NCBI GenBank assembly: GCA_046598395.1
Contig: JBKJIQ010000004.1
Span: 1 to 26,739 of the forward strand
Length of the DNA: 26,739 bases
Source of the DNA: JAENVU01 sp046598395
GTDB lineage: Bacteria; Actinomycetota; Acidimicrobiia; IMCC26256; JAENVU01
Reading direction: 5' to 3'
Positions 7,645-14,307 of the stretch are shown in pieces (within the stretch, counting starts at the first letter, position 1; each line of letters opens with the position of its first letter). The position numbers and the translations under genes are program-made. The notes beneath the pieces are model-generated. The model was not told where the DNA came from. It searched no databases and was given only the letters and a program-made list of their open reading frames with translations.

Positions 7645-8643
7645 CTACGCCAGGGCGCTGCAGCAGGTGTCGACGATGAGTCGGGTCACCACATACGGGT
7701 CCATGTTGGCGTTCGGGCGGCGGTCCTCGATGTAGCCCTTCTGGTCGACCTCGACCTGCCACGGGATTCGCACCGACGCACCCCGATCCGAGACGCCGTA
7801 GCTGTACTCGTTGTAGGGCGCCGTCTCGTGTTTGCCAGTCAACCGGTCCTCGATGCCGTGGCCATAACCCTCCACGTGCTCTGCAACCTTCTTGCCGAGT
7901 GCCTCACACGCCGTGATGATCGGGTCGTAGCCCTCGCGCATCGCCTTGGTGGAGAAGTTCGTGTGCGCACCCGCGCCGTTCCAGTCGCCAGGCTCGGGCT
8001 TCGCCGTGATCGTGACCGCAATCCCGAAGTCCTCGGCGATGCGATACAGCAGCCAACGCGCGAGCCACAACTGGTCCGATACCTCGAGCGGGCCGAGCGG
8101 GCCGACCTGGAACTCCCACTGGCCGGGCATGACCTCGGCATTGATGCCCGAAATCCCAATTCCGGCCTCGAGGCACGCGTCCATATGGGCCTCCACGATC
8201 TCGCGACCGAACACTTCGTCGGCACCGATACCGCAGTAATAGAAGCCCTGAGGGGCCGGGAACCCGCCCGGGGGAAACCCAAACGGCCGACCGTCCTGGA
8301 AGAAGTTGTACTCCTGCTCGATACCGAACAGGGACTCTTGAGCCTTGAACTTCTCCGCGATGGGCACCAGCAGCGCGCGCATGTTGGTCACGTGCGGCTC
8401 CATGCTCGTGTACAGCACGTCGCACATCACGAGCTTGTGCGAACCACCCCGTAGCGGGTCAGGACACGAGAAGACCGGGCGCAGCACGCAGTCCGACTTG
8501 TCGCCCGGCGCCTGGTTCGTGCTCGAACCGTCGAAACCCCAGATGGGGAGATCCGCACCGTCCGCCATGACTTTGGTCTTGGAGCGCAACCGTGCCGTGG
8601 GCTCAGTTCCGTCGATCCAGATGTATTCGGCCTTGTACGCCAC
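7645..8643 (-). CDS. glnII: Glutamine synthetase type II (eukaryote-type GSII)
   Basis: This 332-aa cytoplasmic enzyme makes glutamine from glutamate, ammonia and ATP. Family signatures are IWIDGTEPTARLRSKT near the N-terminus, WGFDGSSTNQAPG (about 35-47), the ATP-binding region KPEPGDWNGAGAHTNFST (about 214-231), GVSDRGASVRIP (about 282-293) and YIEDRRPNANMDPYVV (about 303-318). GSII is typical of eukaryotes and of some actinobacteria and rhizobia; it is not adenylylated. The GTG start at 8643 is fixed by an AGGAG sequence (minus strand, 8650-8654) spaced 6 nt. The gene is divergent from the GSI gene, so the 184-bp region between them probably carries nitrogen control signals for both. Confidence 0.95.
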   Translation of the reverse strand: MAYKAEYIWIDGTEPTARLRSKTKVMADGADLPIWGFDGSSTNQAPGDKSDCVLRPVFSCPDPLRGGSHKLVMCDVLYTSMEPHVTNMRALLVPIAEKFKAQESLFGIEQEYNFFQDGRPFGFPPGGFPAPQGFYYCGIGADEVFGREIVEAHMDACLEAGIGISGINAEVMPGQWEFQVGPLGPLEVSDQLWLARWLLYRIAEDFGIAVTITAKPEPGDWNGAGAHTNFSTKAMREGYDPIITACEALGKKVAEHVEGYGHGIEDRLTGKHETAPYNEYSYGVSDRGASVRIPWQVEVDQKGYIEDRRPNANMDPYVVTRLIVDTCCSALA

Positions 8644-8827
8644 GTGATGCTCCTGATCTTTTTACGGTTTGGATTGCGGGCTCGGGGGAGCCTCGCGGAC
8701 GGTGATTGCGGGTCCATTGCCGAAATGTGAACGCTCTGTAACTGCTCGTTTCCCAAGCGGCGGGAGCCTACGTCAGCGTCCGTACACTGTGCCGAGCCGG
8801 GCGGATTCCCCTGATCGGAGCGAGACC
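8644..8827. promoter_or_regulatory. Divergent glnII-glnA control region
   Basis: This 184-bp gap holds a -10-like TACACT (8783-8788) for glnA, an SD GGAG (8817-8820) 7 nt before the glnA ATG, and the glnII SD on the minus strand (8650-8654). Between them lie GTGAA (8727-8731) and GTAAC (8738-8742), 11 bp apart, with GTTTC at 8748-8752. Actinobacterial GlnR boxes are built of gTnAc/GaAAc half-sites spaced 11 bp, so this is a possible but imperfect GlnR operator. Confidence 0.4.
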
Positions 8828-10153
8828 ATGGCACCACAGCTCGAATACGTCTTGCGTACCGTCGAAGAGCGGGGCGTGCGCTTCGTGCAGCTCTGGTTCA
8901 CCGATGTGCTCGGCTCGCTGAAGGGCTTTGCGATCACCCCCGCCGAGCTCGAAAGTGCTCTGGAAGAGGGTATGACCTTCGACGGCTCCGCGATCGAGGG
9001 CTACTCCCGGGTTCAGGAATCCGACATGCTCGCGATGCCGGACCCGTCCACCTTCGAGATCGTCCCGTGGCGGGGTGACGACGCTCCCGTGGCCCGAATG
9101 TTCTGCGACATCCAGCTACTCAGCGGCGAACCCTTCGACGGGGACCCCCGCAACGTACTGCGCCGCAACCTCCAACGGGCCAGCGAGCACGGCTACACGT
9201 TCTTCGCAGGCCCCGAGATCGAATACTTCTACTTCCGCTCCGCGACGGATCCCGAGCCGCTCGACCACGCCGGGTTCTTCGACCTCACCCACACCGACAC
9301 CGCGAACGAACTTCGGCGCCGCACCATCCTCACGCTCGAGGCGCTCGGGATTCCGGTGGAGTACTCGTTCCACGAGAACGGCCCCAGCCAACACGAGATC
9401 GACCTCCGCTACACCGACGCGTTGTCCATGGCCGACAACGTGATGACCTTCCGCATGGTGGTCAAGCGCATCGCGAGTGAACTCGGCGTGCACGCCACCT
9501 TCATGCCCAAGCCGATCGCGGGCGCGTTCGGCTCCGGCATGCATACCCACCTCTCGCTCTTCGAAGGCGACGTGAACGCGTTCCACGACGCCGGCGATCC
9601 GCACGGTCTTTCCAAAGTCGGCAAGCACTTTGTGGCCGGCCTTCTGCATCACGCGCGCGAGATCACTGCCATTACCAATCAGACCGTCAACTCGTACAAA
9701 CGTCTGATCGACGGGTACGAAGCGCCCACCTACATCTCGTGGGCACGCAACAACGAGTCGGCCCTCGTGCGGGTACCGAATCCAAAACGCGGCAAAGAGT
9801 CGAGCACGCGTGTTGAGTTCCGTTCACCGGATCCTGCATGCAACCCCTACCTCGCGTTCGCGGTGATGTTGGCCGCGGGGATGAAGGGCATCGAGGAGGG
9901 GTATCCACTCCCGGAAGAAGCTACGAACAACATTTTCGAGATGACCCCCGCGGCCCGCAGTGCCGCCGGCATCGATCTCCTGCCGCAGTCGCTCGCGGAA
10001 GCGCTCGACGTGATGCAAGGATCCGAACTCGTGGCTGACGCGCTCGGCGAACACGTCTTCGAATACTTCATCCGCAACAAGCGTCGCGACTGGAGCTCGT
10101 ACAAAGAACAAGTGACGCAATGGGAGCTCGACCGTTATCTGGGGTCGCTCTGA
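8828..10153 (+). CDS. glnA: Glutamine synthetase type I
   Basis: This 441-aa enzyme forms dodecamers and makes glutamine. It carries the GSI signatures FDGSAIEGYSRVQESDM (about 48-64), AGPEIEYFYF, the ATP-binding loop GAFGSGMHTHLSL (about 236-248), the active-site flap ARNNESALVRVP and STRVEFRSPDPACNPYLAF. The region after YPLPEEATNNIFEM matches the shorter GSI-alpha type and lacks the NLYDLPPE-like adenylylation site of GSI-beta, so control by adenylylation is not expected (inference). ATG 8828 is chosen from the GGAG spaced 7 nt upstream; the frame is open to 8669, but that extension lies in the promoter. Its stop overlaps the next start (TGATG), coupling it to the regulator gene. Confidence 0.95.
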   Translation: MAPQLEYVLRTVEERGVRFVQLWFTDVLGSLKGFAITPAELESALEEGMTFDGSAIEGYSRVQESDMLAMPDPSTFEIVPWRGDDAPVARMFCDIQLLSGEPFDGDPRNVLRRNLQRASEHGYTFFAGPEIEYFYFRSATDPEPLDHAGFFDLTHTDTANELRRRTILTLEALGIPVEYSFHENGPSQHEIDLRYTDALSMADNVMTFRMVVKRIASELGVHATFMPKPIAGAFGSGMHTHLSLFEGDVNAFHDAGDPHGLSKVGKHFVAGLLHHAREITAITNQTVNSYKRLIDGYEAPTYISWARNNESALVRVPNPKRGKESSTRVEFRSPDPACNPYLAFAVMLAAGMKGIEEGYPLPEEATNNIFEMTPAARSAAGIDLLPQSLAEALDVMQGSELVADALGEHVFEYFIRNKRRDWSSYKEQVTQWELDRYLGSL

Positions 10154-10833
10154 TGCCGGCTCCCATCCTCGTCTTTCCCGATCCGCCACCGGCGATGCTC
10201 GTCCAAACCCTGGACCTTGGTGGATACGCGTGGAAGGCGGTGGAGAACGCGTCCGTCGCGACCCAAATCGAGCCGCACGACGGGTGGGGCGGTGCGATCA
10301 TCGTGGCCGACACCGACCCCGAAGGCGCGTTCTCGCTGTGTCGCACGCTGCGCAAACGCGATGCCGTGCTGGAGCCTTTGATGTTGCTGGTGACCGGCGC
10401 CCAACTCGCAGAACTGAGCGAACGTGAAGACCTGTTCGACGACTTCTGCCTTTCGCCATTCCACCCCCAAGAGCTCGAAGCGCGGCTGCGGCATCTCATG
10501 TGGCGAGCCGGTCGCGGTTCGCAGCCCGAGCTCGTCGAGTACGGCGATCTGCGGCTCAACCTCGAGACCTATCAGGCCGCGCTCTCCGGCAAACCCCTCG
10601 ACCTCACGTACATGGAATACGAACTCTTGAAATTCTTCTCCACGCATCCGTCGAAGGTGTTCACCCGTGAACAGTTGTTGTCACGGGTGTGGGGCTATGA
10701 GTACTACGGCGGTGCGCGCACGGTGGACGTCCACGTGCGTCGGCTGCGCGCCAAGCTCGGCGAGGAACACGCGAACCTGATCCAGACCGTGCGGTCCGTG
10801 GGCTACCGATTTGGCCAAACCCGAGCCCTGTAA
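10153..10833 (+). CDS. glnR: GlnR-like OmpR-family transcriptional regulator with atypical receiver
   Basis: This 226-aa regulator has a receiver-like domain (1-118) and an OmpR winged helix (128-222) with LDLTYMEYELLKFF, the recognition stretch ARTVDVHVRRLRAKLG and SVGYRF, closely matching actinobacterial GlnR. The receiver is degenerate: D53 (in VADTD) may align with the usual phospho-Asp, but the conserved KPF lysine is replaced (SPF, 101-103) and the acidic pocket is weak. Known GlnR proteins also work without phosphorylation. ATG 10153 lies in TGATG with the glnA stop, so enzyme and regulator are co-translated. The assignment rests on the DNA-binding domain and the GS context; the N-terminal half is too diverged to prove it. 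Confidence 0.8.
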   Translation: MPAPILVFPDPPPAMLVQTLDLGGYAWKAVENASVATQIEPHDGWGGAIIVADTDPEGAFSLCRTLRKRDAVLEPLMLLVTGAQLAELSEREDLFDDFCLSPFHPQELEARLRHLMWRAGRGSQPELVEYGDLRLNLETYQAALSGKPLDLTYMEYELLKFFSTHPSKVFTREQLLSRVWGYEYYGGARTVDVHVRRLRAKLGEEHANLIQTVRSVGYRFGQTRAL

Positions 10834-10860
10834 ACGGGCTATCCGATTCCGACGGTTTGG

Positions 10861-11004
10861 TCAGACGGGTTGGCCTTCGGCCCGTTGGTCGGCATCGTCG
10901 CTGACAAGCCAGCCGACGAGACCGCTCCACGCGGCACCGGCAGCCATGACAGCGACGGGTCCGAGCAGGATCATGACCACAATGATGATGATGGCTCCGG
11001 GCAC
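10861..11004 (-). CDS. 47-residue single-pass membrane peptide
   Basis: This small gene encodes 47 residues. A hydrophobic helix, starting MPGAIIIIVVMILLGPVAVM, is followed by a second mildly hydrophobic stretch (AAGAAWSGLVGWLV) and a short acidic, polar tail (SDDADQRAEGQPV). The GTG start (11002-11004) is preceded on the minus strand by TAAGGT (11011-11016) at 6 nt, the leaderless arrangement seen elsewhere in the window. It lies 24 nt after the ridA stop on the same strand, so it may also be read from the upstream operon. I do not recognise the family. The hydrophobic character, clean stop and promoter box argue that it is real. Confidence 0.6.
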   Translation of the reverse strand: MPGAIIIIVVMILLGPVAVMAAGAAWSGLVGWLVSDDADQRAEGQPV

Positions 11005-11010
11005 AACGAG

Positions 11011-11016
11011 ACCTTA
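11011..11016 (-). promoter_or_regulatory. Candidate -10 box (TAAGGT) for the 47-aa membrane peptide
   Basis: Reading the minus strand, TAAGGT is followed by 6 nt and then the GTG start at 11004, in the TANNNT leaderless spacing. Confidence 0.4.
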
Positions 11017-11028
11017 CCGAACCGATCC

Positions 11029-11418
11029 CTACCCGACGGGCAGGTAGGCCCAGGCCTCGATCTCGATATTGGCGCCGGCAGGGAGTGCAGCCACCTGCAC
11101 CGTGGACCGCGCGGGGCGGTGGTCACCGAACACCGCTGCATACACATCGTTCATGGCGGCGAAGTCCGCGAAGTCGGTGATGAACACCGTGGTCTTGGCC
11201 ACATCGTTCAGCGTCGCGCCGCAGTCGGTCAGGACCGCGACGATGTTGTCAAGCACCTGCTGGGCTTGAGCGCTTGCATCACCGGCCACGATGAGCCCGG
11301 TCGCGGGATCAAGCGGGATCTGACCCGCGAGTACGAGCCAGTCGCCGGCGCGCACCGCGGGTGAGTACGGCCCCGCGACGGGCGGGGCACTGGGAGTGAG
11401 AATCGGGGTGACGGTCAT
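11029..11418 (-). CDS. ridA: RidA family (YjgF/YER057c/UK114) protein
   Basis: This 129-aa protein of the RidA family has PVAGPYSPAVRAGDWLVLAG at the N-terminus, the mid-helix QVLDNIVAVL, TTVFITDFADFAAMNDVY, and the C-terminal ARSTVQVAALPAGANIEIEA containing the conserved Arg (about R104) and Glu. Archetypal RidA trimers hydrolyse reactive enamine/imine intermediates made by PLP enzymes. The Arg needed for that is present, so deaminase activity is plausible. ATG 11418 overlaps the stop of the upstream gene (ATGA), and this fixes the start: the frame is open for another 270 nt, but that part is a shadow of the upstream gene. Co-translation with the Fe-S/Mo-like protein suggests a shared pathway. 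Confidence 0.92.
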   Translation of the reverse strand: MTVTPILTPSAPPVAGPYSPAVRAGDWLVLAGQIPLDPATGLIVAGDASAQAQQVLDNIVAVLTDCGATLNDVAKTTVFITDFADFAAMNDVYAAVFGDHRPARSTVQVAALPAGANIEIEAWAYLPVG

Positions 11419-13184
11419 CGGCGGAGCATACGGGCGGCGCGCGTTCCCACGGCGGGGAACGAATCCGGTCGTTCGCCATCCGAGCGGGTGACCGCGTTCC
11501 AGATCGCTGCCGCGACCGCGGCGAACACCGCGCCCGATGCCAGGGCACGCGGCGCGTCGTCGCTCGGCACGATCTCCACCTGCACGGGGGGCATGGACTT
11601 CGGACGGATGATGCCGAACGAGCGGATCGTGAGGTCGAGGACCTCGCCCGTTTCGGGATCGACGGCGAGTCCTTCGGTGAGTACCCAACCGAGTGCCATG
11701 TGGGCGGCGCCAATCACATAGGAGCGCAGGACAACCTCGTCGAGGGAATCACCCGCGTCGACTCGGACGTCAATCCCGGTGATCGCGCCGGTCGCCTCAT
11801 CCACGTGGACGCGCGCGCCAGCGAGTGCACCTGCCGCGTTGCGGACCACGGTGTCGAGCATCACCGCGGTGGCGCGCGGGTCTTCCAGCAGGGATGCACG
11901 ATCCCAACCGGCGGCATCAATCGCCGCCTCCACCAGAATCGTGTGCTCCGCGAGCCCGACCGCGCGCAATGCATCGGATACGGGCGGACCGACCAACTCG
12001 CGAACTTCCCACTGGGCGTCGACGGTGAAGTCGTACACCGGCTGGTACATCGGCAGCTCGAGCGCGGTCACGCCGCGGATCTCGATCCGACGATCACCCG
12101 CGCCTTCAACTGGGACCGCCGTGGCGGCGATTGGTGGGCGCTTCGGGCCGAGGCGCACCACGTCTTCACGCGCGTAGACCACGCGCACCGGACGCCCAAG
12201 GGCATCGGCTAACTCGCGCGCTGCGGCCGGAGCGGCCGAAGTGGCCTTGCCGCCAAAGGCGCCACCGTTGGCGAGTGGGGTCGCAGGCTCCCCACCGGGC
12301 TGGCACCAACTGGCATCGGGTTCCAGATATCCGGGTTCGAGCCATCCGGTAGCGACCCGGACTCCACCGTCCGGGAGATCCGGCAACGGGAACGGGGTCA
12401 CCTCAGCCACCGTTGTCCGGCGGCCTTGCACCTTGCCCGCACGGCGGCGAGCGTCGTCGAGCGTGTCGCCGATGACCCACTCCAATCCGGCGGCGGTCAC
12501 CGTCTCCGCTTCAATCCCGGGCGCGCACGGGACCGCAACCAACGCGTCACGCGGCGCGGTGTCGTCCGCGAACCCGGCATCACCCAACGGCGTCTTGATC
12601 CCGACCCCCTGACCCGCGTCGCCCTCGAGCACCGCGCGCCGCCCCGCGCGCGCGAAATCTCTTGACTTCGGCGCACTTTGCATGCCTGGAGGCATGCCCT
12701 CTGCGCCAAAGTCGGTCTCGGTCTCGGGGTCGGTGCCGAAGTGGGCGGCGGCGGCTTCGTAGATCGTTTGCCAGCCGGTGCAGCGGCAGAGATGCGCCGC
12801 GAGCGCACGATCGACATCGGCCGAGGTGGTCTTGGCCTTCGTCTGCAGCGCGGCGAGCCGGACCAAGATCCCCGGAGTACAGAACCCACACTGCGAACCG
12901 CCGGTGGTCACCAACGCGTCGGCCAACGATGCACAGACATCGCGGTCAAGCCCGGCCAGGGTGGTCACCGATCGTCCGGCGATCCGAGCCGCAGGAGTCA
13001 CGCAGGAAACACGCGCGTCGCCGTCGACCAACACGGTGCAACATCCGCACTGACCTTGGGGGGCGCAACCGTCTTTGACGGTGACGACACCCAACCGCTC
13101 GCGCACAACGGACAGCAGCGTTTCACCGTCGGTGATCTCGACCTCGACGGGCGCGCCGTCGAGGATGAACGCAAGGCGGCTCAG
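11415..13184 (-). CDS. Fused [2Fe-2S] and degenerate molybdenum-hydroxylase-like protein
   Basis: About 589 aa if started at CTG 13184. Residues 5-75 form a plant-type ferredoxin domain (FILDGAPVEVEITDGETLLS, then C40-x5-C46-x2-C49-x11-C61). Residues 80-150 form the second [2Fe-2S] domain (CGFC 99-102, CRC 133-135), as in xanthine dehydrogenase small subunits. From about 175 onward a molybdopterin-domain remnant follows, with PLANGGAFGGK (about 303-313) and VRLGPKRPPIAA, but it is only about 410 residues instead of roughly 700. The usual catalytic GE near the C-terminus is replaced (RALASGAVFAAV). No ATG/GTG/TTG occurs in frame before GTG 13106, which would cut the ferredoxin fold, so I infer a CTG start overlapping the erpA stop (CTGA). 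The stop overlaps ridA (ATGA). The substrate, and whether it binds molybdopterin, are unknown. Confidence 0.78.
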   Translation of the reverse strand: MSRLAFILDGAPVEVEITDGETLLSVVRERLGVVTVKDGCAPQGQCGCCTVLVDGDARVSCVTPAARIAGRSVTTLAGLDRDVCASLADALVTTGGSQCGFCTPGILVRLAALQTKAKTTSADVDRALAAHLCRCTGWQTIYEAAAAHFGTDPETETDFGAEGMPPGMQSAPKSRDFARAGRRAVLEGDAGQGVGIKTPLGDAGFADDTAPRDALVAVPCAPGIEAETVTAAGLEWVIGDTLDDARRRAGKVQGRRTTVAEVTPFPLPDLPDGGVRVATGWLEPGYLEPDASWCQPGGEPATPLANGGAFGGKATSAAPAAARELADALGRPVRVVYAREDVVRLGPKRPPIAATAVPVEGAGDRRIEIRGVTALELPMYQPVYDFTVDAQWEVRELVGPPVSDALRAVGLAEHTILVEAAIDAAGWDRASLLEDPRATAVMLDTVVRNAAGALAGARVHVDEATGAITGIDVRVDAGDSLDEVVLRSYVIGAAHMALGWVLTEGLAVDPETGEVLDLTIRSFGIIRPKSMPPVQVEIVPSDDAPRALASGAVFAAVAAAIWNAVTRSDGERPDSFPAVGTRAARMLRR

Positions 13185-13534
13185 CTGAACGACTGGCCGC
13201 AGCCGCAGGTGCGCTGCGCGTTCGGGTTGCTCACATGGAAGCCGGAGCCCTGCAGGCCGTCGCGGTAGTCGAGCTCCGCCCCACCCAGGTGCTCGATCGA
13301 GGCCGGGTCGATCACCACCTGGACGCCACCGTGATCGGTCTTCACATCGTCGGCGGCGATGTCGGCGTCGAAGAACATCTCGTAACTAAACCCCGAGCAC
13401 CCACCCGGACGAACGGCAACCCGCAACGCCAGACCGGGAGTGTCCTCGGCCTCGATGAGGGTCTTGACCTTGGCCGCGGCCGCGTCGGTGACGGTGAAGG
13501 CGACACGGGCGTCGGTGACAGTGAACATGCTCAT
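13181..13534 (-). CDS. erpA: ErpA/HesB/IscA-type iron-sulfur cluster insertion protein
   Basis: This 117-aa A-type carrier has the three invariant cysteines: C46 in RPGGCSGFSY and C110/C112 in the terminal TCGCGQSFS. Such proteins receive [2Fe-2S] or [4Fe-4S] clusters from the SUF scaffold and hand them to apo-enzymes. The next gene on the strand encodes a protein with two [2Fe-2S] domains, an obvious client (inference). ATG 13534 is supported by GGAG (minus strand, 13541-13544) spaced 6 nt. It lies 27 nt behind sufR, so the two are probably co-transcribed. ErpA and IscA cannot be separated on sequence alone; erpA is the usual actinobacterial name. Confidence 0.93.
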   Translation of the reverse strand: MSMFTVTDARVAFTVTDAAAAKVKTLIEAEDTPGLALRVAVRPGGCSGFSYEMFFDADIAADDVKTDHGGVQVVIDPASIEHLGGAELDYRDGLQGSGFHVSNPNAQRTCGCGQSFS

Positions 13535-13561
13535 GGTGCGCTCCGTTGATTTCGGGGACGG

Positions 13562-14212
13562 TTAGGATACCGCGACGACCACATGACAGGGATCCGGCTC
13601 ATACAACGACGAGAATCCACTCACTGTTCCTCGGCCCGTATCCGCGATGCCTTCACAGATTCCTCGGTGCAAGTTGCAGACCAGCTCGGGGTAGGCCTCA
13701 GCCAGCTCCCGGAACGGGCAGTGAAGAAAGTCGATGCGCGTAGAGCCATCCAACGTTGCATTTTCGTCCGATGCCGGCGCAAAACCGAGGCGATCGAGTT
13801 CCTGACCCATCGCGGTGAGACACGCTCGGTCACTGGTGCGTTCCGCCACACTGCGGCCCCACGCCCGACCGGTGGCGCGGGCGGCATTCGAGTCGGCTCC
13901 GGTGGACTCGGCCAGCGCGGCGAGGAGTCCGGCGAGCAGGACATGGGCCGGTGGATCGAACCCGAGGCCGGGCGCACCGGGAGCGAGGAAGTACTGATGT
14001 TGTGGTCGTCCGACGGTGCCGCGATGGATCGCCTCGACCTCGATGAGCCCGGCGTCGCGCAGTCGTTCGAGGTGCAAGCGAACGGTATTGGGGTGGAGCC
14101 CGAGCGTCTCGGCCAGGTCCGATGCGGAGCGCGCCGCGTTTGACCCGGCCAGCTCGCGATACAGGGAATGGCGAGTTTCATCGCCGAGGGCCTTGAGCAC
14201 CTCGAGTTCCAT
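13562..14212 (-). CDS. sufR: SufR-like Fe-S sensing transcriptional regulator
   Basis: This 216-aa regulator has an ArsR/DeoR-like winged helix at 1-75 (LKALGDETRHSLYREL, then LGLHPNTVRLHLERLRDAGL) and a C-terminal sensor domain with cysteines at C165, C179, C186 and C209 in HCPFRELAEAYPELVC, GICEG and PDPCHV, the cluster-ligand arrangement of SufR-type proteins. These repress Fe-S assembly genes when carrying a cluster. Start ATG 14212 is chosen because TACGGT (minus strand, 14219-14224) sits 6 nt upstream; ATG 14239 would add nine residues. The gene heads the erpA cluster and is divergent from mrp, so both are natural targets. The suf assembly genes themselves are not in the window. Confidence 0.85.
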   Translation of the reverse strand: MELEVLKALGDETRHSLYRELAGSNAARSASDLAETLGLHPNTVRLHLERLRDAGLIEVEAIHRGTVGRPQHQYFLAPGAPGLGFDPPAHVLLAGLLAALAESTGADSNAARATGRAWGRSVAERTSDRACLTAMGQELDRLGFAPASDENATLDGSTRIDFLHCPFRELAEAYPELVCNLHRGICEGIADTGRGTVSGFSSLYEPDPCHVVVAVS

Positions 14213-14215
14213 GCC

Positions 14216-14288
14216 TTGACCGTAGACGTCGATGGGCATATTTTCAAGGCCGACACTGTTTTTATTCACCGAAGCCGAACCGTCGGCT
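14216..14288 (+). promoter_or_regulatory. sigma70-type promoter and 5' UTR of mrp, overlapping the sufR promoter
   Basis: TTGACC (14216-14221), a 17-nt spacer and TATTTT (14239-14244) form a near-consensus promoter toward mrp. Its -35 overlaps the minus-strand sufR box TACGGT (14219-14224). ACACT (14253-14257) lies near the expected start point, and a 6-bp hairpin (AGCCGA-ACCG-TCGGCT, 14273-14288) sits in the leader. ACACT resembles one half of the ACACT-N5-AGTGT palindrome I recall for mycobacterial SufR, but the second half is absent. Confidence 0.6.
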
Positions 14289-14307
14289 CCCACCTCTCTC
14301 TCATCGG

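Noticed and set aside
7432..8454. Long plus-strand frame (340 codons)
   Set aside because: Arg/Val/His-rich antisense shadow of glnII.
12662..13268. Plus-strand frames opposite the Fe-S/Mo-like gene
   Set aside because: Shadows of a gene with unambiguous ferredoxin motifs on the minus strand.
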